A stretch of 64,000 bases of DNA from Zymoseptoria tritici IPO323 (taxonomy: Eukaryota > Ascomycota > Dothideomycetes > Mycosphaerellales > Mycosphaerellaceae): positions 3,224,001 through 3,288,000 of the forward strand of contig NC_018216.1 of NCBI RefSeq assembly GCF_000219625.1, written 5' to 3'. Each line of letters opens with the position of its first letter. The stretch's first letter is position 1. Below are positions 20,437 through 30,383 of the stretch, in pieces. The notes below the pieces were generated by a model that saw nothing but the letters and a program-made list of their open reading frames with translations, did not search any database and was not told the origin of the DNA. The position numbers and the translations under genes are program-made.

Positions 20437-22691
20437 TCACTGCTGCGCCGGCATCTGCATAAAATCAAAGTCCTGGCCCATCGGTCCCCAAACCATCCAA
20501 CCCGGATCGACAGTGAACTGCCCATTCTCCAGGAAATTCCCATTCGAGTCCAAGCCTAGATCCTGATTTTGTGGCCAGCCTGCGACGGATGTCTCGGTGC
20601 CGTCGAAAGGGTAGAGCAAGTTCTGCTGAACTGCTGCGACGGAGGTGTCCGTGCCGTATGTCGGACCGGACTGGAAGTAATTGTATGGCGGGTTTGGCGC
20701 TGCGGCGGCAACAGTGGCTGAAGCAGGCGAGTGGAGGCGAGAAGCTTCTCTCTTTTCGAAGCCGGCTCGCAGTTGGACGATGAAGTCCGGTTCGCTTCTA
20801 CCAGCGCTGGTGGCCTGAGCATTTTTATGCGTCGCCTCCCACGCTCTCAAGGTCAACCTCGCCAATGCCACATCGATCGACCTCTTCCAGGCAAACAATT
20901 CCGGATGATACGCATACACCTGCTCCACTTTGTTCCACGCAGCATCGAAGTCCACCATCGTGTCCTCCTTTCTCATCTCGGTCAACAGCCAGATCAGTGC
21001 ATCCCACTGGAAGAACGTCCGGAAATGCCACTGGAATCGCTCCAGCATCGGGTTCTTCTGCGCCGCGAGGTCGATGTCAAGAATCTTTGTCACTGTGGCC
21101 ACAAATTCTGCTCGTGTAATGGGTGTCGCATCTGGTGCTTTGACCTTCTCCATCGCCACGCGGTATCGCGCAAAGTTGAGCACACCACGGGCCATAGAGA
21201 GGGTGAGGCAGTGCACCGGCACGGTGATGTCGCAGTAGCGGATGTAATTCTCTTCCATGGTCGTCTCCAGATCTTGCAGTGACTTGTGCACGGCGGGTGT
21301 GTCGGGTGAGTCCCACAGCTTGTTCCATTTACCGGGCTGCATTCGTTTTTGGTGAAACTTTCCAATCTCCGTCCGTGCAAGGCAGAAGATCATGTCGGTT
21401 GCTCCGCGTTTGGCGATCGGTTCGGAGGACATTCCGGGCCAGATGTCGGCATCGTCGAGATTCAGGGGCTGTTTGGTATCCCATGAGTCCGAAGGTATGG
21501 CGATTCCCGTGCCGGAGAGTTGAGCGGCAAGACCATCGAGAGGGATCAGCTGCCAGAAGAGACGGCGACGCATTTGTACGTCGAAAGGGTTGAGACCTTG
21601 CTCGGCGGAGTCACGGTGGAGACCCATGCGTTGTCCGATGCGAATGGCGATACCTGTCAGCACCCAGAAGGTGTGTGGATCATATGTGTTCCGCACAGAT
21701 GCGAGGAACAGAGTGTAGGCTTGCAAGACGGCAAGAGATGTGGTGCGGAGAAAGTGGTTGCTCACAAGAGAGCGGCGTACTGCATCGTGGAAACGATTGT
21801 GGAGAAAACTCCACGACGTACCTACCTCCTGTTCGAAATCCTTCTGCGACATGGAGATTACGCTGAAGAGGTAGATGGCGAATAGGAGACATTCGGTGTC
21901 TGGAGTCATGGAGCTTGGATTCGCGGCTGCACGTTGAAGGAGATCTCGCGTCGAGGGAACGTGAACGATCTTGACGATCGGGTCCACATTGCGGACATAG
22001 ATGTTCCAGAGCTTCATGGCTACGTCGTAGGTCGGGTGGAGATTGAGGAGACTTTGAGATGAGTTAGAGGTGTTGTACAGCGACAGGGAAGCTGGGTCAG
22101 AGGGGTTCGAATCTTCAGGATTTTGAGGATGATCATCGTAGTCGCTGTCCTCCAGGTGATCGCCAAGGTTGCGCCAGATGTTGGAGTCGATGTATCTCGT
22201 TTTGCCCGGACCTTGAAGAAGCGTGCCGGACACGCCTTCGCCGGCCGTTCCAGGCTTCGTGTCCGGTGCAGCATTTCCAACAGAAGTGGTAGAGTCCACC
22301 GGAAAGACATCCTCAACCGGCTTCACTGGGATCCCATTCTCTCTGAGGAGCTGCTCGCATCGTTCAAGTCGATCCTGGAGTTCTTCAACTGGCTTTCGTT
22401 TCCGCTTTCGTTCTCGCGGCGGTGGCGCTACGTATATACATTCCATGCGACCCTTGTGGCATGCTGAACACGGCGCTTTCGCCTTGTCGCATTTCACCTG
22501 TTACCATACAAACAGTCATTTTGGCTGTATCTTGCGTCTTCATCCTCGAAGCTACTGACCTTGCGCCGGGTACACGCCGTACAGGCATACTGCATGAGCT
22601 CGACGCTGGCATCGTTTCCATCTGGCGTGGGCACTTTTGCTGCCGGCGCGATGGCGATGGAACGTCCAGGAAGCTGCGGTGTCGTTGACAT
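20437..22691 (-). CDS. Zn2Cys6 fungal transcription factor
   Basis: Exon 1 is 22691-22560 and exon 2 is 22497-20437, separated by a 62 bp intron (GTCAGT...AACAG) that falls inside the zinc cluster. The result is 730 residues. The cluster is complete across the splice: C37-X2-C40-X6-C47-X6-C54-X2-C57-X6-C64. A basic linker (PPPRERKRKRKPVEEL) and a short coiled coil (LQDRLERCEQLLRENG) follow. The middle of the protein is a fungal_trans (middle homology) domain, with LWNIYVRNVDPIVKIVHVP, FWVLTGIAIRIGQRMGLHRD and MRRRLFWQLIPLDG. The C-terminus is Gln/Asn/Gly-rich with MVWGPMGQDFDFMQMPAQQ. It is expected to be a nuclear DNA-binding regulator; its targets cannot be inferred. No biosynthetic genes lie beside it. 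Confidence 0.92.
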
Positions 22692-23128
22692 GGCTGTCCT
22701 TCCTTGACAAGGTGCCAAGTCCGTAAGGTTTTGGCTAGCGCGTCCGGGGTGAATGTCGTGTCTTCTTGCGCAATGTGTCCAATATCAGGAATAGTATGTC
22801 GTTATCTGCACGTCTTCCAGCACCACGAGGACAACTCTGACGTCTAGGCATCTCTGCCTTCCACCCAACGCGTTCTCGCCCCGAAGGATGCGATGCGACG
22901 CATACCACCAGCGATAGAGCGGATCGGATCGGTCCGCTTCCAGATATGCCGTTTGTCAAAGTCGTCTGGTCGCGTCCATCATTGATGACATGACATGCAG
23001 TCTCATCGTCACCATGATGATGACCGCACTATGCTTCGATGACTGCGGTAGTATGATGCATCATGGCATTGCTGGCTAAACGGTATAGTATCCTGATTTC
23101 CAGCAGCTCTTCTCTCCTCCCCTCTATC
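22692..23128. other. Divergent promoter region, Zn2Cys6 gene / cupin gene
   Basis: About 440 bp between two divergently transcribed genes, pyrimidine-rich close to the cupin start. No other feature seen. Confidence 0.5.
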
Positions 23129-23810
23129 ATGCTCTCCAAACTCACTGTAGGACGACGACTTCTCAATACTCCAACAATACGACAATCCTGCAAAGCCTTC
23201 TCCACCACGACCGCAAACATGGGCAAAGATTCGAAGATGTCTACGGATCCACCAAAGCATGAGATGGTGTACTTTCCGAAGCTGGCCTCCGAGGTGCGAG
23301 CTTTCGGCCAATTCCGCAAGGTTCTTCACACGGGATTGTACAGCCAGCTGGTGTCGATGGAGATTCCCGTAGGAGGTGACATTGGCGACGAGGTGCATCT
23401 CGTAGACCAAGTGCTTCTCTTCACTTCGGGAGAAGGCAAGGCCACGATTGCTGGGAAGGATCAGGTGAGCAGCGGACGATGGGTAATGCCACACGACTCG
23501 TAAGCTGACGGTCAAACAGGCAGTCAAAGCAACGGACGTCGTGGTCGTTCCCGCCGGGACTCAGCACCAGTTCATCAACACGTCTAAGACCGAGCCGCTC
23601 GAGTTGATCACCATCTACAGCCCAGCCGAACACGATCCTCAGACCGTGCACAAGACAAAGGAAGAGGGTGACGAAGAGGAGGACAATGGCAAGGATGAGG
23701 CGCCGGAATGGAGTCAGCAGTCAAAGGACAAGAATGAGAAGGACGGTCTGGCGAAGGAGAGTGGAGGGCCTTACAAGAACGGAGACGACGGCAGGCATGA
23801 AAAGTCGTAG
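23129..23810 (+). CDS. Cupin-domain protein, probably mitochondrial
   Basis: Exons 23129-23464 and 23520-23810 with a 55 bp intron (GTGAGC...AACAG) give 208 residues. I chose ATG 23129 because MLSKLTVGRRLLNTPTIRQS is a good mitochondrial presequence with FSTTTA near a likely cleavage site. An in-frame ATG at 23063 would add 22 residues. The single cupin domain covers about 50-140: LVSMEIPVGGDIGDEVH, VDQVLLFTSGEGKA, then VVVVPAGTQHQFINTS and LITIYSPAEHDPQTVHKTK. This matches a widespread bacterial/fungal stand-alone cupin family often labelled mannose-6-phosphate-isomerase-like. The first metal motif is reduced, with only H in EVHLVDQ where two His are usual. The C-terminal 60 residues are Lys/Glu/Asp-rich and likely disordered. 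The enzymatic activity is unknown. Confidence 0.85.
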
Positions 23811-24785
23811 TATTGCAGGATGAGTGCAAATACAAAGACAAATTCAATGCAGCCGTACGGCATTGGTACCATTGGTGAACGTCGTACTGTGTTCGCAGTA
23901 GATCGATGCTGTGCGGACTACTGTTCTGCTGATGATTCTACAGCAAGCTCGCCGAAGCTGAGGGGGCGACAGCGGTCATGTTTGAGGAGCAGTCGTCGCG
24001 TCCTTCCGGAGCGTCCAGCGATCACCTTTGGAAGTGGAATGAGATCAGGAGCTCGCACGTCCAGCAACTTTTAACGGACCGCCTTATCGAGCTCCTCTGG
24101 AGATCCCTGAGCAACGTTTCACACCTCGCCTAGCGCTCTGCCACTTTACATGCAACCTCGAGTCCATCACGACGAGAGCACGGATCCAGTTCCTCCGCGG
24201 ACCTGGACGCGAGGACTACTTTCAAGTCTCAAGTTCAAGAAAGACTCGATGCTTTACTAACACTCATTCCGGACATCTGCCGTGACGGACTACGCACACT
24301 CGGCATCCGCCGACAAGCAACCGAGGAACTGGCGTCAAAAAAACAAAGGCCATGTTCCAGGTTGACAGCTCCATACCATGGCTGCCACGTTGTGTCGAAC
24401 CACGCATGGCACGGCGGTGTGAAAGCACGTCGCCAGTGCTAACTACGGGCAATGTATCTGTCAACACTGGAAAGCGACAATGCGAGGCGTTTTCCTCGCG
24501 AATGCCTCACTATTGAAGATCAGCGACAACAACATGTTATCCTGGTTGTCCAAACGGTTATCCTGATTGTCCAAACGATAAGGCGCTAAGTACCACTGGA
24601 GCTTTGCATCACTCTCGGGCGATATGCGATGGGATGCTGTATCACCGAAGAGCAGGCTAGTCGATGTATGTCTTCGATTGTCACAAGAGAGCCTTTCCAT
24701 TCGCTTTGTTGCTTTCAAATCACTGACATCCTATCTTCCCAACTTCTTCACTCCCCGGAACAGTCGTTCCTTTGAACGCATTCGC
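23811..24785. other. Intergenic, upstream of pectate lyase
   Basis: About 975 bp between two plus-strand genes. It contains a two-copy 21 bp tandem repeat (24536-24577) about 210 bp upstream of the pectate lyase ATG. I see no gene. Confidence 0.5.
24536..24577. repeat. Two-copy 21 bp tandem repeat in the pectate lyase promoter
   Basis: Two adjacent copies of a 21 bp unit starting GTTATCCTG and ending TTGTCCAAACG, differing at one base (G/A at unit position 10). It sits 209 bp upstream of the pectate lyase start, so it could duplicate a regulatory site; that is inference. Confidence 0.85.
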
Positions 24786-25927
24786 ATGAAAATGCTTCCG
24801 TATTTCTTCCTCCTCCTGGCAGCGTCTGCGTCGCTCGTCAATGCCTCGCCCGCCGTTCATGGCGCCGAGCAGTACAGACAAGGAGTCGTCGATTTACCAC
24901 TTGGCTATGCCTCTTTGAACGGCGGCATGCATGGTGGGCAAGGTGGTCGGGTCACAATTGTATCTGACCTGACTGCTCTCACTAATGCGGCCGCCGACCC
25001 GAATCCCCACATCATCTACGTCAATGGAACGATTTCGGGAGCTGCTATGGTAAGGGTCGCTAGCTACACGACGATTCTGGGTACGTGTGTGGTATGTCTT
25101 GAATACAGGACTCAAGCTGAACGTATATGACAGGCATCGAAAACTCTAGCCAACTCATCGGCATCGGTTTGGCCATCAAGAAGGTCAACAATGTCATCGT
25201 TCGCAACCTTGCTATCAGCAGAGTTCAGGCCTCGACTGGCGATGCCATCTCCATTCAGTACGCGAAGAACGTCTGGATCGATCACATGTACGACTTTGTC
25301 CGAAGGCTGTGTTTTTACTACCCATGTTAACTCTTTTGGTAGGGACCTCTCCTCCGACATGGACCACGACAAAGACCACTACGATGGTCTCCTCGACATC
25401 ACCCACGGCAGCGATTGGGTCACCGTCTCGAACACCTTCTTCCACGACCACTGTACGCAGACTCCACCAGGTCCCTGTTTCCACACAGACTAACCTCAAT
25501 CCCAGACAAAGCCTCCCTCATCGGCCACTCGGACTCCAACTCCGCCGAAGACCAAGGCCACCTCCACGTAACCTACCACAACAACCACTTCTCCAACATC
25601 TACTCCCGCATGCCGTCCATCCGCTTCGGCACCGTGCACATTTTCAATTCCTACTACGACGGCGGCGACACCGCCGTCAACGCCCGCATGGGCGCCCAGG
25701 TTCTCGTGGAGAGCTCAGTGTTCGCGGGAGTGAAAGATCCGGTGACGAGTGAGAACTCGAAATTGAAGGGGGGTGCGGTTGTGAATGGGTGTGATTTGGG
25801 TGGGAAGGCGAGTAAGGCGCAGGAGGGGAATTTGAAGACCGTGCCGTATGGGTATAATCGGTTGAGGAGTGGGGAGGTGAGAGATGCGGTTGTGGGTGTG
25901 GCGGGGAATACGCTCAAGTTGGGTTGA
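24786..25927 (+). CDS. Secreted pectate lyase, polysaccharide lyase family 1
   Basis: Four exons, 24786-25080, 25134-25287, 25343-25452 and 25506-25927, join to 326 residues. MKMLPYFFLLLAASASLVNA is the signal peptide. The parallel beta-helix PL1 fold is recognisable: GYASLNGGMHGGQGG, VNGTISGAAMVRVASYTTILG, NVIVRNLAISRV, then VWIDHMDLSSDMDHDKDHYDGLLDITHGSDWVTVSN carrying the Ca2+-binding Asp residues, and HLHVTYHNNHFSNIYSRMPSIRFGTVHIFNSYY with the catalytic-site Arg region. All introns are 53-55 bp with consensus ends. It should cleave de-esterified pectin by beta-elimination outside the cell, and so suggests contact with plant tissue. An apparent GTAAGG donor at about 25050 is read through, since MVRVASYTTILG is conserved. 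Confidence 0.92.
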
Positions 25928-26233
25928 GGGTGGTGTCGAGAAGGTGTGGTGGGTTGAAGGTCCTGTGGCTGGCCATGGGGTACTCTGTCAGGCCTTGCGA
26001 CCGTTTTTCCGGTATGCCGAGATGCATATGCTGGTTGCTTGTATCCTCAAACTAATATCGTACTCACCGCAGTCTTTCTCCCCGCTACTTCGACATCTGT
26101 TTTCGCCATGCATGCTTCATACTCCGGCGTCGACCACTTGTCAGATTTGCTTGCTATCTCCTGCGCCGATCCTCTCCACATGAGGTCTCAGCAAGGCTGT
26201 GATATCCCGATATCCTTGATCCTCAGCAAAAGA
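25928..26233. other. Intergenic, convergent
   Basis: About 300 bp between the pectate lyase stop and the end of the ankyrin pseudogene. Nothing recognised. Confidence 0.4.
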
Positions 26234-27284
26234 TTATGACGTCCAGCCACAATTGTCCATAACGTCGACATTAGCGCCGTGATCCAGCAGACAAGCCACG
26301 ACCTCTGTGTGATGACGAGAAGTGGCTGCCAACAGCGCTGTCCGATTGTGGATATCTCTGGCTTCGATATCGACTTTGGTTGTGGCGAGGAGCATCTCCA
26401 CGATCTTGAGGTAGCCTTCCCTGGCAGCGCGGATCAGGATGGTTTGATCATTGGTGCGTTCAGCGTTGAGGTCGCACTCTCCGGGGTCCAGTAGTAGCTT
26501 GAAGATCTCCTCGTCGCCTTGAATCGCAGCTAGAGTGAGAGGTGTATGGCCGACGTTATTCTTTGTATCAATTTCGGCCTCTTCCGTGTCCAGTAAGAGT
26601 CTCACCGTGGCGGCGTTTCCACTGTAGGCCGACCAAGCCAACGGTGTAAATCCAGCTTCGTCTTGGTCATCGAGTCGACTAGATGGCTTCTGCAGCAGTA
26701 GTCTTACGACCTCATCGTGTCCCTCCGCGGCAGCGTGCATGAGTGGTGACAACTTGTCCTGTCTTGGATGTTGACTTCCGCTCCGGCATCCAATAACAGC
26801 CTCACCAGGTCCTCGTGCCCTTCATGAGCAGCCAACGATAAGAGTATTCCCACCCCAGTCACGGCTGTCCGCCTCAATCTCTCGTCTCGAAGTGAGCAGC
26901 TTGCGGACAATCTCGGTATGACCATTGACCGCGGCCCAAGCCAGAGGACTGTCGCCATGCTTGTCAGGCTTGTCGACATTAGTCTGCTGGAAACGAAGAG
27001 AACGTCCACAACATTTTCGTGCCCTTCCGCTACCGCCCATGAGAGAGCTGTGCGATCCGCACGGTCCGGGTAGTTCACGTGGAAGCGTCCGGACATGATC
27101 AGTATTCTACCACGTCTGCGTGGCCGGCTTCGGCGGTGTGAGATAGTGGTGTGCGTATATTGCTGTCGGCGAGGTCGAATGGAACGTCTGTCTCGATGAG
27201 TACGGAGCGGAGAGCCGCAAGGTCGCCTTCCACGGCTGCCTTCCGAAGATCCTTGAAAAGGCGAGAGTCTCTCGGTCGAGCCAT
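26234..27284 (-). pseudogene. Ankyrin-repeat gene with four frameshifts
   Basis: Reading on the minus strand from ATG 27284 (MARPRDSRLFKDLRKAAVEG) gives ankyrin repeats that jump frame four times. The jumps follow HADVV (near 27105), VVDVLF (near 27005), RDWGGNT (near 26850) and VNIQD (near 26770). Each repeat resumes cleanly after its jump: SGRFHVNYPDRADRTALSWA, QQTNVDKPDKHGDSPLAWAA, LSLAAHEGHEDLVRLLLDAG, KLSPLMHAAAEGHDEVVRLL. Three jumps are equivalent to one lost base and one to a gained base. The final 170 residues are intact ankyrin repeats up to a stop at 26234. No introns explain the jumps. About nine repeats remain. It is probably a dead ankyrin gene. Base-calling error is less likely, because nearby genes read cleanly over kilobases. 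Confidence 0.8.
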
Positions 27285-27909
27285 TGATCCGGGTCTGAGG
27301 AGTTGCTCTTCATTCAAGGTTGTCTTTCCGATGAGTCTTTCGAACGATAGTAAGAATCGTGTGTAACAGCTTTCGAACCTATCGGTCGAGAACGATGGAC
27401 AGAGTCTGTCAGTCGAGCATCTATGGCAGGTTGGAAGCAATACCCTGTTTGGGATCACGGTGTGTGACTCAATCTTGAAGCCGTTCGGCGCGCATCATCT
27501 CTCTTTGAGCATGGCGATCGAGACGACATGAGACTATTTTGCTCCGAAGAAATCGGGAATTGCGTATAACTCGTTTGGGAACTACTGCCGCCATGGGAAG
27601 AACTTTCCAGCAGCTCGAGGAGGACGCTGTTACTTGCCGCTCAGTGTGCAGCATCGGAAGGAGCCTCTGTGTAAATCCACATGTAGCAGAGCATTCTCGC
27701 ACGCTTCAGTGGCTGGGTCGATGGAGGTGACGTTCCCTTGGTAGTCTTCGTCCAGTTCCAAGGTTCTGCAGTGAATCGTCGTACCCCTGCATCTCACCGC
27801 CAAGGTCAACTAGATCACTTGGCAAGCCACCCCCTCCAACAGTTCCGCCGTCCACCGCCGCTCTTCTCCCTTTTCCATCAACCTTGGTCCTTGCTGCACA
27901 TCAGCAACC
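27285..27909. other. Divergent intergenic region
   Basis: About 625 bp between the ankyrin pseudogene and the exchanger gene, holding the exchanger promoter. The leader just before the ATG at 27910 is pyrimidine-rich. Confidence 0.45.
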
Positions 27910-29436
27910 ATGGCGGGCTCGAATATAAACCCTTCTGGCGACCGACACAACCACGAATCCAGCCCGCTGCTACCAGGATCGAACCACCATTCAAACCACA
28001 CGCACACGTTCGCCGACGGCATCGCTCACGAAGGAGAAAGCGGCCGCCATGGCATCAACCCAAAGATATTCCTCCAAGTCGTCGCCCGATCTTCAAACAA
28101 GGTATCGATGTACGTCAACGTCCTCTGGCCATTCGTACCCATCGCCATCATCCTCCGCTACACGACCAACGCCCATCTCTGGATCTTCGCCGCCAGCTAC
28201 ATTGCCATGATTCCAGCTGCCAATCTTCTCGGCTTTGCTGGACAGGAGTTCGCCCGCAAAATGCCCAAGGTCGCTGGAATCCTCATCGAGACCACTTTCG
28301 GATCTGTTGTTGAAGTCATCCTATTCGTCGTGCTGATCGCCAAGCACAAGTCGAATACAGACGAGGGAGAGGACAATGGCGATGAAGGCAATCTCATTCC
28401 CATTATCCAGGCCGCCATCCTCGGTAGTATCATGACGAATCTGCTACTCTGTCTTGGTCTGTGTTTCTTCTTTGGTGGCATCCGCCGACATGAGAAGAGC
28501 CAGAAATTCCACGCCGTGATCTCAGAAGTGGGCAGTGGTCTCCTCCTAGTGGCTGCTTTTGGCTTGCTGATCCCAAGCGCTTTCTACTCTGCGCTCAAGT
28601 CGGAGACCGTTTCGGCGTTGCAGGAGAAATTCACGGAGGGCAAGCTGGAAGAAGACATTGTCCGTATCAGCCAATGGACCTCGATAGCGCTTATCGTCGC
28701 ATATATGTGCTACCTGATCTACAGCTGTACCTCTGCACACTCCATTTTCGACGAAGTCATCGAGATGGACGAGCACGCCGACGCCGATCGAGAGGATGAC
28801 ATGGCCAAGGCGAAGCTGACCCTGACGGAGACATTCGCGGCTTTGGCCATTGCCATCGCTTTTGTGACATGGCTGCTCATCATTCTCGTTGGCAACATTG
28901 AAGAAGTCGTGGAAGCTGGTGTGCCTGATCAGTTCCTTGGTTTGATCCTCCTGCCGCTGGTGGAGAAGGCCGCCGAGCATTTGACTGCGATTGATGAGGC
29001 GTGGGATGGCGTGATCAATGTCGCCTTATACCACTGCATCGGACCGTCTATTCAGACTGCTCTGCTGAATGCTCCTCTTGTGGTCTTGGTCGGATGGGCT
29101 ATTGGCAAGCCGATGGACCTGAACTTTGAGATCTTCATGATCGCCTTGCTGGTCTTGTCGATCCTTGTGGTGGGCAATTTCTTGAGGGATCAGGAGTCGA
29201 CTTGGCTTGAGGGCGCTTTGTTGGTGGTGAGTCGCATGTACTCAGCAGCTGGCCGAATTTGAGGACTGACACAAAGCTCACAGATCATCTACATCATCAT
29301 TGCTATCGCCTCGTACTACTACCCGAATCCGGACGTCGCAACTACCAACGACATCGAGGTGGTGAAGCAAAATGTCACAATTTCGCTTGACTTGTACAAG
29401 CAGCTCCTTGCTGCGCTACCGAAGCCGGAGTTGTGA
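27910..29436 (+). CDS. CaCA-family cation/proton exchanger (vacuolar Ca2+/H+ exchanger-like)
   Basis: Exons 27910-29226 and 29284-29436, with a 57 bp intron (GTGAGT...CACAG), give 489 residues. A polar His/Asn-rich N-terminus is followed by about 11 hydrophobic segments in two halves separated by an acidic loop (MDEHADADREDDMAKAK, residues about 287-303). The two alpha repeats are recognisable: ETTFGSVVEVILFVVLIAKH near 138 and GLILLPLVEKAAEHLTAIDE near 345, followed by GPSIQTALLNAPLVVLVGW. The last membrane helix is in exon 2 (IIYIIIAIASYYYP). The family exchanges Ca2+ or other cations for H+ across the vacuolar membrane. Unlike Vcx1, the GNA(V/A)E signatures read GSVVE and EKAAE, so ion specificity may differ. 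It could be a Vnx1-related or orphan fungal branch. Confidence 0.85.
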
Positions 29437-30383
29437 TGCATCGCATTCAAGTCGATCGAAGAGCATGGTGACGGGACGGAGCATTTGCACATACACAAAG
29501 TACATAACATGGCGCACTGACGGTGATCTCTCGGGGCCTTGCTCACCACATCTTCATCTCTTTCCTTCTCATTCTCTCATCTCTGTAACATCGGTCACCG
29601 GCGAGCATCGGCCTTACGAAGCTCCTCAACGCAGCCATCAATCAGATCACGATAAGTGCTCGAGCAGGGATGAAAAAAGCCAGATCTAATCCAATCGACG
29701 GTGATGATTCGAGCATCACACGACTTGAGGCGCGGGAACGCGCGGAGACTGGAGTGATCCGTAAATCAAAGACGAAACTGCGCAGGTTTGGGCTACGGAT
29801 AGCCGGCTCTGATCGAACCTTGACCCAGCACACATACTCGACTCTCTCGTACAGCGTACATACTCCTTCTTGCGTCCCTGTTCCGCGGACATGTCGAACA
29901 GCTCTTGGGTCGGCGACCGGAAAAAGATCCGGAGGAGAACATCTTTAACTTCCTCGACGTAGTCATCACTGTCGCCGAAGAAGACCACAGTCATGCATCC
30001 ATCGACGTCTATGTTCGCAACAGTGCGTCTGCATTGGGTCCGCCGCCTGTGAGAGCGTTTCACATCGATGCACGGAGCAGACACTCGACGCTGTTCCTAC
30101 GAAAGTACAGGTATCGGCAATATCACCACGTGAACTCGCTCGCTCGATCGCGGACCATTTTCTCGCCAGCGACTGGACCTCAATCACATAGACCGCAATT
30201 CGCCATCGCATCCGGGAACAGCACCAACGGCATGTCCGCGAACGGCTCGTACCATTGACGGACCCGGACAGACTTCAAGAGCAGATTCGCCTACACGATG
30301 AGAGGGCGGCGTAGAAGGAGGAGGAAGCCAGGCTCCGTACGGAGTCGCGGGCGAGAACAATAAATGCAAATGCGGATACGGGC
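29437..30383 (+). other. Coding-like remnants upstream of the 30.4 kb frame
   Basis: One plus-strand frame from about 29,850 to 30,110 reads like protein (ENIFNFLDVVITVAEEDHSH, then IDVYVRN and a HIDARSRHSTLFLRKYRY stretch). Another runs from about 30,140 into the 30,384 frame as charged helical sequence (REQHQRHVRERLVPL, RLQEQIRLHDERAA, KEEEARLRTESRARTI). It is interrupted by two TAG codons, near 30,190 and 30,330. This suggests a longer gene, with its start near 29.9 kb, that has decayed, or exons I cannot place. No family recognised. Confidence 0.35.

Noticed and set aside
20437..25927. Zn2Cys6 factor as a dedicated regulator of the cupin and pectate lyase genes
   Set aside because: Only adjacency supports it. 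No shared promoter motif was identifiable, and such factors are scattered throughout fungal genomes.
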